Positions 1 to 12,310 of a stretch of 64,000 bases of DNA are shown in pieces. Source of the stretch: Proteles cristata cristata (Eukaryota > Chordata > Mammalia > Carnivora > Hyaenidae). The position numbers were made by a program, and so were the translations under genes. How positions within the stretch are numbered: the first letter of the stretch is position 1; every line of letters begins with the position of its first letter. The notes beneath the pieces are model-generated. The model saw only the letters and a program-made list of their open reading frames with translations, made no database searches and was not told the DNA's origin. The DNA is taken from NCBI GenBank assembly GCA_017311185.1, contig JAESUZ010001753.1, positions 108,682 through 172,681 on the forward strand. Direction: 5' to 3'.

Positions 1-700
1 AATATATAATAGATACCTTTTCTTTTTTCATACTATTCCCTTATTAAGGAAACTGGATTGTTTCTCTGCTTTCTAGATTTCACCCATTATATATTTAAGG
101 TTTATCCTTCTTATTTCCAGTGATAAATCTAGAGGCATGATTGCAGTTAGGCTTGATCACTTATTTTTTCAAAAATAGGTATGGGATTTTATTATGTATT
201 TGTGCACTTTTAAAATACTTGTTATGTTTCAGTCCATTGCAGTTATTATTCTTTTTGATGTTAAAATCATCCTATTTTTGGTCAGTGGAAGCCTGTTAAA
301 GTCAGATGTTTGTAGACTTTATAATGTTCTCTTCTTAATTCCTGATATTGGTAATTTGTGCCTCCTGTCCTGTCCTGTTCATTCTGTCCACTGCGTGTTA
401 GTTTTCTGCGTTGCCAATGTCTTCTCAACTTTAGCATTGTTTCCTTTGTGTTTGATTTTCTGTTTATTTTCTGACTTTCATGTATATTTACTTTCTAGAC
501 CTCTTTTGTAACATGCGCATTAAGGCTCTAATTTGCCTTTAAGCGTGACTTCAGCTGCAACCCGCAAATTTTAATATGCCAAGTTTTAATAATCTCTCAC
601 TTAAGTATTTCCTAATTTCCCTTGTTTCTTTTTTCCCTTGAAGTAGACTTATTTATAATTGTGTTTCTGAATTTCTAGTCATATGGGAACTTTCATTTTT

Positions 701-902
701 TTTTCTTTTTCTTTTTTTTTTTAGAGAGAGACAGTGTGAGCAGGGGAGGGTCAGAGAGAGAGGGAGTCACAGACGAAACCGGCTCCAGGCTCTGAGCTGG
801 CAGTCAGCACAGAGCCCGACGCGGGGCTCGAACCCACGGACCGCGAGATCATGACCTAAGGGAAAGTGGGATGCTCAACCAACTAAGCCACCCAGGCGCC
901 CC
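701..902 (-). mobile_element. SINEC_Fc-type SINE with 16-bp TSD
   Basis: Reverse-strand tRNA-Lys-derived SINE. TSD GGGAACTTTCATTTTT at 685-700 and 903-918 is exact. Confidence 0.95.
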
Positions 903-1105
903 GGGAACTTTCATTTTTAACTGATATCTGACAATTCCATGGTTGTAAAAGACCACACTCAATGTTATTTCAAGCTTTTGTAATTTTTTGATATATGCTT
1001 TATGACTCAACATGTAGTAAATTTTGGCAAATGTTTCATGTGCACCTGAAAAGAGTGTTCATTCTGCAGTTGTTGTGTGAAGTGTTTCACATATGTCAAT
1101 CATGT

Positions 1106-1318
1106 TTTTTTTAATGGTTATTTATTTTGAGAGACAGACAGAGAGCATGAGTGGAGGAGGGACAGAGAGAGAGAGAGAGAGAGAGAGAGAATCTGAAGCA
1201 AGCTCCAGTCTCTAAGCTGTCAGCACAGAGCCCTATGAGGGGCTCAAACCCACAAACCATGAGATTATGACCTGCCCTGAAGTCAGACTCTTAACTGACT
1301 CAGCCACCAAGGGGCCCC
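1106..1318 (-). mobile_element. SINEC-type SINE
   Basis: Reverse orientation, with an internal (GA)n run and imperfect TSD (CAATCATG/CAATTATA). More diverged than the copy at 701. Confidence 0.85.
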
Positions 1319-1959
1319 CAATTATATTGTTTTTAACCATGACACTCAAACTTCGTATATCTCTACTGATTTTATTTTATCTTCTTTTCCCATCAGTTTC
1401 TGTGCTATGTGTTAAATTCTCCCACTGTGACTGGGGATTTTTCTATATCTCTTTATAGTTGTATAGTTTTTGCTTGGTACATATTTAAGCCTGTGTTAAC
1501 AGATACATGCCTGTTTAGAATTGTTCTATGTTTCTCATAGGTAAACTGTATTATGAAATATTCTATTTCATTTCTGGAGATTTTTTTTCTTATCTTAAAA
1601 TTTATTTATATTGTTCATTTTAGAGTGTCTTTTGTAAGAAGGTTTTACCCTCATTTCCAACAAATTTTATCTTTTGATGGGGCTATCTAGCCCATATTGT
1701 TGACATATTTGGGTTTAAATCTTGCATACTACTATTTATTTTTTCCTACTTTTTCTGCGTGTGTGGTTTTTTTTTTTTTTTTTTTTTTTGGTCGCCTTTG
1801 TTATCTTTTTTAAAACCTTTTAATTGAAGTATAGCATACATATATACAGAAAAGATCATAGCCCATAGGCTGAAGAAATTGTCTTATACCTTCGTAACTA
1901 TCATACAGGACCAAAGAAAATTACCGCACACTAAAAGCTGGTTTTGTGATCCCCCTTTT

Positions 1960-2333
1960 TTTTTTTTTACAAATAGTTTATTGTCAAATTAGTTTCCACA
2001 TAATACTCAGTGCTCATCCCCACAAGTGTCCTCCTCCATGCCCATCCCTCCCTCCCCCCACATCCATCAGTCCTCAGTTTTTGTCAGCATTCAAGAGTCT
2101 CTCATGGTTTGCCTCTCTCCCTTTCCCCCACCATTTCCGCCCTTCTTCTCCCCCTTGGTCCTCTGTTAAGTTCCTCCTAATCCTCTATACGTGCACACAT
2201 ATGATATTTGTCCTTCTCTGCCTGACTTATTTCGCTCAGCATAACACCCTCAAGGTCCATCCATGTTGCTACACAGGCCAGATTTCATTGTTTCTCATTG
2301 CCATGTAGTATTCCATGGTATAGATAAACCACA
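1960..2333 (-). mobile_element. Carnivore L1 3' end, 5'-truncated
   Basis: Reverse complement of the 3' UTR copies at 4531, 22880 and 26151 (ACAAATAGTTTATTGTCAAA end, CAGCATTCAAGAGTCTCTCA block). TSD TTGTGATCCCC(C)TTTT at 1944-1959 and 2334-2348. Confidence 0.9.
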
Positions 2334-2349
2334 TTGTGATCCCCTTTTT

Positions 2350-2566
2350 AAAAAAAGTTTTATTTATTTATTTTGAGAGAAAGAGAGTGAGAGGATGGGA
2401 GAGGCAGAAAGAGGGAGACAGAGAGAATCCAAAGCAGGTTTCATGCTGTCAGCTCTCAGCATGAAGCCTGACGTGGGGCTCGAACCAAAACCCAAGAACC
2501 TTGAGATCATGACCTGAGCTGAAACCAAGAGTTGGACAGCTAACTGACTGAGCTACCCAGGCATCA
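2350..2566 (-). mobile_element. SINEC-type SINE
   Basis: Reverse orientation; diverged body and head (GAGCTACCCAGGCATC). The TSD is not clear because it inserted into the T-rich edge of the previous element. Confidence 0.85.
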
Positions 2567-2879
2567 CTAAGATCTTCTTCTAAATACTACTTCTCCTTTT
2601 GTCCCCAGAAGTAACCACTATCCTGTCTTGTAATACCATAGATGAGTTTTGCCTACATTGAAACCTTACATATGCTCATTAATAAATAGCTTTCCAGCCT
2701 GGCTTCATTGGCTAAATATTTTGTTTATGAGTTTACCCATATTCTGTGTAGCTATAGTTTATTTATTTTCATTGCTGTACATACCAATATGCTTTTGAAA
2801 ATTTTCTCATTTGTGAAATTCTGAAGTCTTGGAAACACTGGTCCTTGATATAAGAAAACGTTTTCCCCTTAAATTTTAA

Positions 2880-3331
2880 TTTGATATTATTTCAAACAGA
2901 CAGAAAAGTTAGAAGAATAATACAAAGAATTATTTTATAGAGAATGACAAATATTGTATGATTTCTCTTATATTGTGGAATCTAAAAAGCCAACTAACCA
3001 CACCAAACAAAACAGAAACAGACTCATAGATATAGAAAACAATTGGTGGTTGCCAGAGGAAAGAGGATAGAAGGACAGGTGAAATGGGTGATGGAGATTA
3101 ACAGGTACAAAACTTTCAGTTATAAAATAAATAAGACATGGGGATGTAATATATTGCATAGAGAATATAGTCAATAATAGTGTAATGACTTTGTAAGGTG
3201 ATGATAGTGCCTGCAGTTATTGTGATGGCCATTTTGTAATGTACATAAATGTTGAATCATTATGTTGTACACCTGAAACTAATATAATAATGTATGTCAA
3301 GTATACGCCAAATAAAAATAATAATTAAAAA
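2880..3331 (+). mobile_element. L1 3' UTR fragment
   Basis: Contains GTGGTTGCCAGAGGAAAGAGG and the terminal GTACACCTGAAACTAATATAA block found at carnivore L1 3' ends, with an A-rich tail. Confidence 0.75.
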
Positions 3332-3344
3332 ATAAGAATTTCTT

Positions 3345-3471
3345 GGGGCGCCTGGCTGCTTAGTTGGTGGAGTGTGTGACTCGTGATCTTGGGGTTGTGG
3401 GCTCAAGCCCCACGCTGGGTGTAGGGATTACTTGCATAGATAAAACTTATTTTTTTTAAAAAGGAAAAAAA
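3345..3471 (+). mobile_element. Short SINEC variant, carrying a second SINE in its tail
   Basis: A tRNA-derived head joined to GGGTGTAGGGATTACTTGC, a shorter CAN-SINE form without the long CT body. The flanking AAGAATTTCT lies before it (3334-3343) and again after the next SINE (about 3714-3723), so the second SINE landed in its A tail. Confidence 0.75.
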
Positions 3472-3474
3472 GAG

Positions 3475-3705
3475 GGGCGCCTGGGTGGCTTAGTCGGTTA
3501 AGCGTCCGACTTTCGCTTAGGTCATGATCTCGCGGTTCGTGGGTTCGAGCCCCGCGTCGGGCTCTGTGCTGACTGCCAGCTCAGAGCCTGGAGCCTGTTT
3601 CAGTCTGTGACTCCCTCTCTCTCTGACCCTCCCCTGCTCACGCTGTCTCTCTCTCCTAGAAATAAATAAAACATTAAAAAGAATTAAAAAAAAAAAAAAA
3701 AAAAA
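3475..3705 (+). mobile_element. SINEC_Fc-type SINE, nested in the tail of the SINE at 3345
   Basis: Near-consensus full-length copy. A-rich TSD (AAAAAGGAAAAAAAG) on both sides. Long A tail. Confidence 0.92.
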
Positions 3706-4530
3706 AGGAAAAAAAGAATTTCTGTATACTCTTCAGCCAAATTCATCAATCTTTAACATTTTACTTGATTTATTTTATAATTCTTTCTCCTCCCTCCTTC
3801 CTGTCTCTTTCCTTCCCTGTTTCTCTGGGGAAGATAGATTATTTTTATTATCTTATTTTCTCCTCTAGTAGTTTGTTAGCTATCCATTCACACACTACTT
3901 TTTTTAATGTGGTAAAATACATTTAAATAAAATTTACCATTGCTCACCATTTTTAAGTGTACAGTTCAGGGGCATTAAGCCCATTTACAGTGGTGGTTTG
4001 CAACTAACTCTTCTGTTAGTGGTTGTCCTAGAATTATATCTTTGAAACATGAAAGACTAACATTGTATACTAGTTTTACTATTTTTGGAACCAAAAACTT
4101 ACGTTAAAACATACTCATTTTATTCGCCCTTAACCAATCTTTTGTGCTACTGCTGTCATATATTATGTATTCTAAATACTGTAGGATTTTACTATTCTTG
4201 TTTTGAAGGGGAGTCCATTTTAATTTTGATTTAACCATATACTTACCTTTCCTGTTGCTCTTCATTTCTTCTTATATCTCCATACTTCCATGTGTGATCA
4301 GTTTCTTTTTGCCTGAAAAAATTCTTTTTATATATTTATTTAGTGTATCTTTGCTAGTGATAAATATTCTTAGTTTTGATTTTTTAATGCCTCTATTACA
4401 CCTTCACTTTTGAAGAAAACCTTTGTTTGATATCAAATTTGAGGTGGACAGTTTTTTTCTTACAGGGCTTTGAAGATGTCACTTCCTTTTCTTCTGGCTT
4501 CCACTGTTTCTGTTAAGAAGTCAGCTATTA

Positions 4531-5005
4531 GATGCATAGGAGCACATGGACCCCAATGTTCATAGCAGCACTCTCCACAATAGCTAAAACCTGGAAAGAG
4601 CCTAAGTGTCCATCAACAGATGAATGGATCAAGAAGATGTGGTTTATCTCTACCATGGAATACTACATGGCAATGAGAAACAATGAAATCTGGCCATGTG
4701 TAGCAACATGGATGGACCTTGAGGGTGTTATGCTGAGCGAAAGAAGTCAGGCAGAGAAGGACACATATCATATGTTTGCACGTATAGGAGGATTAGGAGG
4801 AACTTAACTGAGGACCAAGGGGGAGAAGAAGGGGGGAAATGGTGGGGGAAAGGGAGAGAGGCAAACCATGAGAGACTCTTGAATGCTGACAAAAACTGAG
4901 GACTGATGGATGTGGGGGGGGGATGGGCATGGAGGAGGACAATTGTGGGGATGAGCACTGAGTGTTATGTGGAAATTAATTTGACAATAAACTATTTGTA
5001 AAAGA

Positions 5006-5053
<48 letters not shown>

Positions 5054-5067
5054 ACTTAAAAAAAAAA
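4531..5067 (+). mobile_element. Carnivore L1 3' end with AT-microsatellite tail
   Basis: 5'-truncated L1 3' UTR with the TGACAATAAACTATTTGTAA terminus. TSD AAGAAGTCAGCTATTA at 4515-4530 and 5068-5083, exact. Its tail contains an (AT)n run at about 5009-5049. Confidence 0.93.
5009..5049 (+). repeat. (AT)n microsatellite in an L1 tail
   Basis: About 20 AT units inside the A-rich tail of the L1 at 4531-5067. Confidence 0.95.
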
Positions 5068-5178
5068 AAGAAGTCAGCTATTAAGCTTATAATTGTTTCT
5101 TTGAGGCAATGTGACTTTTTAAATTGTTTTCAACATTTCACTTTGTCTTTGGTTTTCAACAGTTTTATTATGATGTGT

Positions 5179-5182
<4 letters not shown>

Positions 5183-5234
<52 letters not shown>
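5183..5234 (+). repeat. (GT)n microsatellite
   Basis: About 26 uninterrupted GT units. Confidence 0.97.
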
Positions 5235-5238
<4 letters not shown>

Positions 5239-5999
5239 CCTGAGACCAGTGAGGCTTCTTGAATTTGTAGCTTAATGCTTTATGTTAGTTTTAGAAAATT
5301 CTTGAACATTATTCCCTCAAATAGTTTTTATGTTCTATCGTCTCTCTCCTCTCCTTCTAAAAAACTAATACATATAACATTTTAACCATTCCTCATGTAT
5401 CTCACACACACGTTTCTGTATTTTTCACCTTTTTTGGGGTGCATGCTTCAGTACAGACATTTTTCTTCTACTCTTTCAGCTTACCGGCCTTCCTTCTGCT
5501 ATGTTTAATCTGCTGCTAAACTCATGTATTAAATGGTTGATTTTCAATTATTCTCTTTTTAGTACTAGAATTTCCATTTAATTCTTCTACATGATTCTCA
5601 TTTCCCTGCCTATAATCTCTCTTCAGCCATGTAATTTCTGGGAACTATTAATCACAGTTATTTTAACTCCAACATCTGGTAGCTTTGAAATCTGTACCTT
5701 CTGGGGGTCAATATCTACTGTTTATTTTTTCTTTTGGTTTTTGGTCATATGATTTTATCTCCTGGTATGCTTAATAATTTTTTAATTGAATGTGAGGCAT
5801 TATATATAAATATATAAAGAGAAAATCTGAAGAAATAGCCATCTTCCTGAAGAAAGAATTTACTTTGACTTCTTGCAGTTAGTGTGGGTAGAAGCAAGAA
5901 GGGATTGAGTCCATTCAAAATTGCGCTTCAGTCTTTCTGGGGATTGATGTTTGTTGTTCACTATGAATCTTAGTTGTAGCCCTTTGGGGACACCAGTTT

Positions 6000-6990
6000 A
6001 GAGCCTATTTACCAGCTTTGTCCTGTTTGGTGGGCCATGACTGCCAATGTTTGATGCTTCAACCCCAAAAGACTATGGGAATTTTCCGCAGCTCTTCCAT
6101 CTCACAAATGCCTTGAGAGGAAAAGTGGTGCCCAGTGTCAGGCTCACCTCTGCATGTCTCCCTTCTTTTTGATATCTTGGTTTCCCAAGTCCTCACGGTG
6201 CTGGTAGTTCCTCATTGTCTCAAAAAAAATTTCCCCCTATTTTGGCCTTTTCTAGTTCTCAGCAGAAAGTTTGGCATTATCAGAACAAGCTATTTTGGCA
6301 TTATCAGAAGTGAATATCTTCCTATGTCTTCTTATTTGACTTCAGTAATCTTTGCTAAAACCATCAGAGGTTTTCAGCTCATGTATATTTTGTCAGCGAT
6401 CTGCAATCAACCATTTTTCCAAGGATCCCTGGCTTGTTTCTGTGGGAAATAGTATTTAAAGACTATAAGCTGGACATTAATATTCTTTACTACTCAGTTG
6501 CACTGTTACTTAGCCTTTTCAGTGGATAGGGTTAGGAAATATGCACCTCTTAGAAATCAAAACTGAAGAGTTCATATTGATGATTTCAATTTATGAAAAA
6601 GATTATAGTACATTTTACTTCTTTGATTTTATAATGTCTTTTTTATGCTGAAAATCATGGTTCTTAGTAACATTAACATTATTATTTGGCTTTTTCCAAG
6701 AAGTATATATGTACACATATATACAATTTGTTTTATTCTAATCTCTCTGTGTTAAAATAATAATGCCATCATAACTAAAAACAACTGAATGCAATTTAGT
6801 ACTTCTTTCCCTTTATTTGTCTTCAGTATATATTCCACCAGGGACTTGCAGTCAAAATGCTGTGTTGTAAAATCTTCAAATTATTCTGCTTTGTATGATT
6901 ATGTCATCAACTTGATATACAGGTACCTTTATTTATTTGAATTAGTTTTCAATTTTTGGAGATTGATTTTTCTCTTTGATTTAATTTTGC
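6000..6990. other. AT-rich DNA with nothing recognised
   Basis: No domain-like ORF or confident repeat family. Possibly worn L1. Confidence 0.5.
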
Positions 6991-7535
6991 TTTAAATTAT
7001 ATGAAATATTAAATGCTTCTTAATCCAAAACTATAAAACAAGTTAGAGCTAGAGAGATTTAACTTCCATCACTGTCTCCTCTCCCCGTCCTCTCCCTGTA
7101 GGCAGTCACTTTTGTTGCTTTCTCACTTATGTTTTTCACAGTATATACATCTATATCTCTAAAGCCCCATTTTTTTACACAAAAGATTGCATTCTGTGTA
7201 CATTCTTATGCACATTGCTTTCTTTACTTGAGTATGTATAGTATCTATAACAGTGTATCCTCAGTTCTTTTTAATTGCACCTTTATTTAGGTGAGACTTT
7301 AGTTTACTCAACCAATCCCCTACTGATGGACATTAAGTTGTTGCCAAACATTTGCTATGACAGATACTGCTGCAACAAAGACTCTGTATATATACAATTT
7401 AATATTTTTTGTTGGTTTATCTTTGGGATAGACTTATAAATGTAGGATTATTGGCTCAAAGGATAAATGAATATGCAATTCTGCTAAATATTGCCAAATC
7501 CTTCTCCCTAGGGGTTATGTATTTTAGAATGAAAC
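6990..7535 (-). mobile_element. Old L1 3' region (antisense)
   Basis: The block with CTGATGGACATTAAGTTGTTGCC and GGATTATTGGCTCAAAGG is the standard antisense L1M 3' UTR. Confidence 0.65.
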
Positions 7536-7539
7536 TTCT

Positions 7540-7885
7540 AGAAACATAAATATGAACATGTCTCCCCACTGTCTGAAACTTTTCTGTTGGGCTTTCTGTG
7601 GCCCTGAGAATAAATTCCAAATTCCTCATCAAGGTCTATAGGATGGGCACAACCTTGCCCTGTAGGCCTCCCCAGCCTCACACCACTGATCCTTTATGCA
7701 ACAGGCCTCCTGAACTTACCTTGTTTTCCCATTACCTTGTGCCTTTTCACATGCTGAAATTCCTTTCTTCCATTTTCTTTGCTAACTCCCACTGATTCTT
7801 CAAGACTCACCTTATACGTCACCTATTCCAGAAGGCCATCCCCAATTCTTCTCCATTCTCACATATGGCTGGGGCAGGTAATCCT
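7540..7885 (+). mobile_element. L2 3' fragment
   Basis: The order ...AAGGTCTATAGGATGGGCAC..., CACATGCTGAAATTCC, TTCAAGACTCACC, AAGGCCATCCCCAA follows the L2 3' end. Confidence 0.65.
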
Positions 7886-7984
7886 CCTCTCAGTTCCCAC
7901 AACTCCCTGTGCTTCCTTGATCACAGAAATCATCATATGCATGGGTGGAAAGTGGCCTGTCCACTGGAGTGCGACCTACTAGAA

Positions 7985-8400
7985 GGCAGGAGTTGTGTCA
8001 ACCGAAGAAGGCCTTGAAGCATTTTCAGTAGAGCAGTGACATGATTGAAGCTCTGTTTTAGATATAGACCTTGGGCCCATGTGTGGACAAAGGACTAGTG
8101 GGACCCAAGATGAAAGGTAACAGACCAGTCAGCAGGCTGAAGAAGATGAACATATGTTGGGCAAAATGGCAGTGGAAAAAGAGAGGAGGAGAAAAAGAAT
8201 TCAGGATTCATTTTAGGGTCCATGTTGACAGGACTTGGCAATAATGGGATGTGGCAGTTGAGAAAGATGGAAGAATAGAGGCTGACTCCACATTTCTAGT
8301 TTGATCAACTAAAGGAGGAAGAGGATATGGAGCCTGTATTTGAGGAGTATAATGTGCTCCATTTGGACAAGTTGTGTCAGAGGTACCTGTAGAACATCCC
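7985..8400 (-). mobile_element. L2 fragment (antisense)
   Basis: AGCAGTGACATGATT..., AGACCAGTCAGCAGGCTG..., GACAGGACTTGGCAATA and CTCCATTTGGACAAGTT follow L2 in reverse complement. Confidence 0.55.
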
Positions 8401-8654
8401 AGTGATGATGATAGCTGTTATATTTCGGCCGATTATGTATGTCCTGTGCCCTTTACATATAATCATCATCATTATCATCGTCACCACAGATATTTACTGA
8501 GGCCACTTATGGCTCCAGGTGCCATACATACCCATGAAAGCCACCATCTCAGGTAAACCTATTATCCATCTGTGTTCTGGAACTCTCCTCTTGGATGTGT
8601 AACAGGCATCCCATATTTAAGTTGGCCCAAACCTAAGTCCTCATCCCCAAGTAC

Positions 8655-8880
8655 ATTAGTTTGGAGAGGCAGTATGGGAGTTAAGAATAATGACTCTGCA
8701 GCAGATCACATGAGTTTGTGTCTCATCTCTGTTAACTTACCACATGACCTGTCAAAGCGTTCTTTGTGCCTTAATTTCCTATCTGTGAAATGGGTGTGAT
8801 AATAGTGGTACCTTCCTTATGCAGTTGTTATGAGGATAAAATCTGCTACTGTGCACAAAATAAACAATGCCCGACACAGA
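8655..8880 (+). mobile_element. MIR
   Basis: GCAGTATGGGAGTTAAGAAT head and CTATCTGTGAAATGGG core/tail, as in MIR. Confidence 0.7.
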
Positions 8881-8884
8881 GGAA

Positions 8885-9230
8885 GAACCAAAGCGTTCCC
8901 ATTTCTGCCTCCAAATCCACTCTGCCCCAGTCATTCCTTGCCCATATTTAAGACAAAAACCTACATCTTATCCTTCATTGTCCTCTTTTCCCCACAGATT
9001 CCATCCATCAATAAGTCCTGGGGCTGCTTCCAAAGTATCTCTCAAATACTAGCAAGTCTGTCTTACCTCTACCTGGACAGCTCACAAGCCATCCACTCCT
9101 GTGCCTCCCGACAGAGCAGCTCAGAAACTTATCAGAGCACTTTCTTCTCTCTTGTCTGCTGTGAACCTTTCTCATCCAGCACAATGGTCAGTCTCTAGCC
9201 TTCTCCTCCCTAGACTGCTAGCCACACTGA
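8885..9230 (+). mobile_element. L2 fragment
   Basis: CCATCAATAAGTCCTGGGGCT and the following Cys/Ser-coding stretch follow L2 in sense direction. The 122-codon frame here is part of this and not a gene. Confidence 0.5.
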
Positions 9231-9239
9231 AGAAAAGTG

Positions 9240-10030
9240 CCCATCAGAGATAGATAAGAACTTGCTCAAGTTCTCACAGGGGTTTTCCCACTTCTTCCTT
9301 AGGTACTCAGAAAGCAGAGATGATTGTGCCTGGAGCTGCCTTAGTTATAGGACATTCTGGCTATAAAGACCTTGTAAAGTAATGCAACATTGTGTGGTTT
9401 ATAAAGAGCCTTGGTTATAAAGGCCTTGCTCCTGGAGCCTCAGCCATGCTTTCTTGAAGAAACAGCATATAGTTCCATGTGAAGGACAGCAGTGAAGCCA
9501 AGCTAGTGGCCTTGGAGAGCAGCAGCCTTTCCTTGCATCCCATTCTCTAGGATCTTGGAGCTCCATGGGGACCAGGGTCTCCTGAGAGTGCAGAAGGAGC
9601 TTCCTCCTCCTATACCCTCTAGAAGGCATAGAACAGCTCTGCAGTGCCACCCAGAGGCCAATAGCACCAGCTGGCAGAAAGTTTTTGTCTAAGTTTGGGC
9701 TTTAGGTGATTGCTGGACAGTGGCTGGTACTTCGGAGGTTTGGAAGTGTGCTGGACTGAGCTATAATTTGGAGAAAATAATTTCTTAGTGTATGGATGTA
9801 CATTCAGTCTCCTTGGAGCCTGTTTCCTCCCCCCCACCCAGTGCACACACTTATGGCTACTGTGACATAGAAAGCTCTGGAGAAACACAGGAACTACCTC
9901 TAAACCTCTAGTCTTGGCCAAAAAGAAGAAACAAGAGAGCAATACATCCATGTGCAAGAGTTGTTAACTACATGAGTTAAAGATAGCATTCCCAGAAACC
10001 GAAGTAGAGGACCATCAGTGTGGATGTTGG
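9240..10030. other. Unassigned single-copy-like DNA
   Basis: I recognise neither a gene nor a repeat. Two overlapping minus-strand frames (83 and 112 codons) have no visible domain. Confidence 0.5.
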
Positions 10031-10572
10031 GATAGATAGATAGCCATTTCAAAAAAGGACATATAAATCTCCACATCACACCCTACATGTCCATAACATT
10101 CAGATAGATCAAAGAGTTTAATGTCACACTAGAACTGGTGTAGTACTGGTAAATATTTTCATATACTTGGAGCAGGATATTCTAAATGTAACACCAAACA
10201 GAAACTAGAAAGGAAAATACTGATAAATTAAATTCAAAATTAAAAACTTTTGTGCATTAAAAAACAACATAAGTAAAATTAAAAACCAAAAAAAAGTATA
10301 CTTGGAACAATGACATATATGAAAAACAATGATCAATACCCTTAATATATAAAGAGTTTTTACAAATCAATAGGAAAAAGACAAATACCCCAATGGGAAA
10401 AGTGGAACACTACATGAACAAAGAACTCATCAAAAGACAAACGGAGGACTGAGAACCATTAAGAAATGCCTGCCCCTAGTAGTAATCAAGGGAATGATCA
10501 TTGAAAAGACATAGAGATTACATATTACACAGAGATTACATATTTTTCTGCTCTCAAATGAACAAAAATTTC

Positions 10573-10801
10573 TTTTTTTTTAAATTTTTTTTAATGTTTT
10601 ATTTTTATTTCTAGGAGAGAGAGAGAGAGACAGCGTGAGCAGGGGAGGGTCAGAGAGACAGGAAGTCACAGACTGAAACAGGCTCCAGGCTCTGAGCTGG
10701 CAGTCAGCACAGAGCCCAACGCGGGGCTCGAACCCACGAACCGTGAGATCATGACCTAAGCGAAAGTCAGATGCTTAACCAACTAAGCCACCCAGGCGCC
10801 C
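10573..10801 (-). mobile_element. SINEC_Fc-type SINE with 20-bp TSD
   Basis: TSD at 10553-10572 and 10802-10821 is exact over 20 bp. Near-consensus body. Confidence 0.95.
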
Positions 10802-11184
10802 CTCAAATGAACAAAAATTTCAAAGAGTGGGACTAACTTGTGGAAGGAATGAATGATGTGGAGACCAGGCTGGCCCACACGTTGCTGTAGAGGGAGCATT
10901 CGCAAGGCCTTTCTGGAAAGCAGTTTGGTGTCATAGGTTAAAATTCTTAACAAACATTGCACATCCTTATATGAAGCAGTTTCACTTTTAGGAATTTAAT
11001 CTAAGGAAATAATACTGGATATGTGCAAAGATTTAACTGCCCAGAGATGTTGACAGTAGACTTTAAAAAAAAATAGGGGCATAAAAAGAAAATTATCTAA
11101 ATATGTATATAAGCATTTAAAATGATAAGGGAGATGCATTTTCATCAACCTAGAAACATGTTCATGCTACAATATTAGCTGAGA

Positions 11185-11390
11185 GGGGCACCTGGGTGGC
11201 TCAGTTGGTTGGGCATCCGACTTCGGCTCAGGTCATGATCTTGCAGTTCATGGGTTCAAGCCCCACGTCGGGCTTTGTGCTGACAGCTCAGAGCCTGGAG
11301 CCTGCTTCAGATTCTGTGTCTCCCTCTCTCTCTGACCCTCCCCTGCTCACGCTGTCTCTCTCTCAGAAATAAATACATACGTACATACAT
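11185..11390 (+). mobile_element. SINEC_Fc-type SINE
   Basis: TSD ACAATATTAGCTGAGA/ACAATAGTAGTTGAGA (11169-11184, 11391-11406), with two mismatches. Tail expanded to (CATA)n. Confidence 0.93.
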
Positions 11391-11602
11391 ACAATAGTAG
11401 TTGAGAAAAGCAAGTTAAATGGAAATAGTATGCATAATCTATTCCCTTTTATGCAAATAAAAATAATATATGCATAACATGTTTAAAAAATAGATTGGAC
11501 TGTGCAAGACAATATTAACAGTGATTGCCTCAAGGCAAGGAAGGAAGAGTAATGATTATACATGACTATTTTTTCTTTTGACTTTTTAGTATTTTTTCCA
11601 TT

Positions 11603-11712
11603 TAATTATTTTTTTATTGAACTATAATTAACATACAATGTTATATTAGTTTCAGGTATATAACACATTGATTCAACAATTCTATACATTACTCAATGTT
11701 CACCAGAACAGG
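11603..11712 (-). mobile_element. Short L1 3' end (antisense)
   Basis: ATTGAACTATAATTAACATA and TTTCAGGTATATAACA are the reverse complement of an L1 3' end. Confidence 0.65.
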
Positions 11713-11719
11713 TGATAAT

Positions 11720-12310
11720 TTCTTTTTATTTCAACATAGAAATATCTGTAGTAGCTCTTTTGTTGCCTTTATTTTTATTTACTTTCTTAGTTTTTTAAAA
11801 AATTATAAGAGTAATACAGGCTTTTTTAAAATGTTCTTTTTTGTTTTTCTGATAGAGAGAGAGAGAGAGAGGCAACGTGAGCAGGCTAGGGTCAGAGAAA
11901 GACGGAGACGCAGAATCCGAAGCAGGCTCCAGGCTCTGAGCTGTCAGCACAGAGCCTTATGCGGGGCTCACACCCATGAACCGTGAGATCATGACCTGAG
12001 CCGAAGTCAGATGTCTGACTGACTGAGCCACCCAGATGCCCCTTTCCACACATTTTTTATGCACATATAAACATATGCATGTATATTCGAATACAAATAG
12101 GATCATACTATATATACTGTGCTGTCATTTGCTTTTTTTCACTAAACAGTATGCCATGGACATTGCTCTATGTCAATACACACAGATACATCTATACTCA
12201 AAACAAAAACATATCGGCCTTTCAACAGCTGCATATTGTTACTATGGACAGATATACTCAAATCTATTTTTTCTGATAGCTGTACAACAAGTATGTATTA
12301 CTTGTGTAAT
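11720..12310 (-). mobile_element. Old L1 3' region (antisense), split by a SINE
   Basis: Continues after the SINE at 11826-12040 with GGATCATACTATATATAC and CATGGACATTGCTCTATGTC, typical of antisense L1M. Confidence 0.5.
11826..12040 (-). mobile_element. SINEC-type SINE
   Basis: Reverse orientation, (GA)n in body, head ends CACCCAGATGCCCC. TSD not clear. Confidence 0.88.

Larger units (their letters stand above)
1..1770 (-). mobile_element. Old L1 ORF2 remnant (antisense), split by two SINEs
   Basis: The DNA reads as an antisense L1 ORF2 segment: the block around 960-1100 and 1330-1500 matches the usual order of L1 endonuclease-domain sequence in reverse, with many stops. It is divergent. 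SINEs interrupt it at 701-902 and 1106-1318. A T tract (1767-1789) follows. Confidence 0.55.
1795..2720 (-). mobile_element. Old L1 3' region (antisense) split by an L1 and a SINE
   Basis: AATTGAAGTATAGCATAC-type sequence and the AACCACTATCCTGTC block are typical of antisense L1M 3' UTR. It is split by the younger L1 end at 1960-2333 and the SINE at about 2350-2566. Confidence 0.5.
3900..6000 (-). mobile_element. Old L1-like DNA (antisense), interrupted at 4531-5067
   Basis: AT-rich blocks (GTACAGTTCAGGGGCATTAAG; TGATGTGTCTAGGTGTG; CTTGAACATTATTCCCTCAAAT) resemble antisense L1M or HAL1 sequence. Family and edges are uncertain. Confidence 0.4.
10030..11600 (+). mobile_element. Old L1 ORF2 C-terminal/3' UTR remnant split by two SINEs
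   Basis: A-rich sense-strand L1M pattern (ATCAATAGGAAAAAGACAAA; TTTAGGAATTTAATCTAAGG). Interrupted by SINEs at 10573-10801 and 11185-11390. Confidence 0.6.

Noticed and set aside
4532..4807. 91-codon ORF repeated almost identically at 22863-23135
   Set aside because: Both are the same L1 3' UTR region in two insertions, not a gene family.
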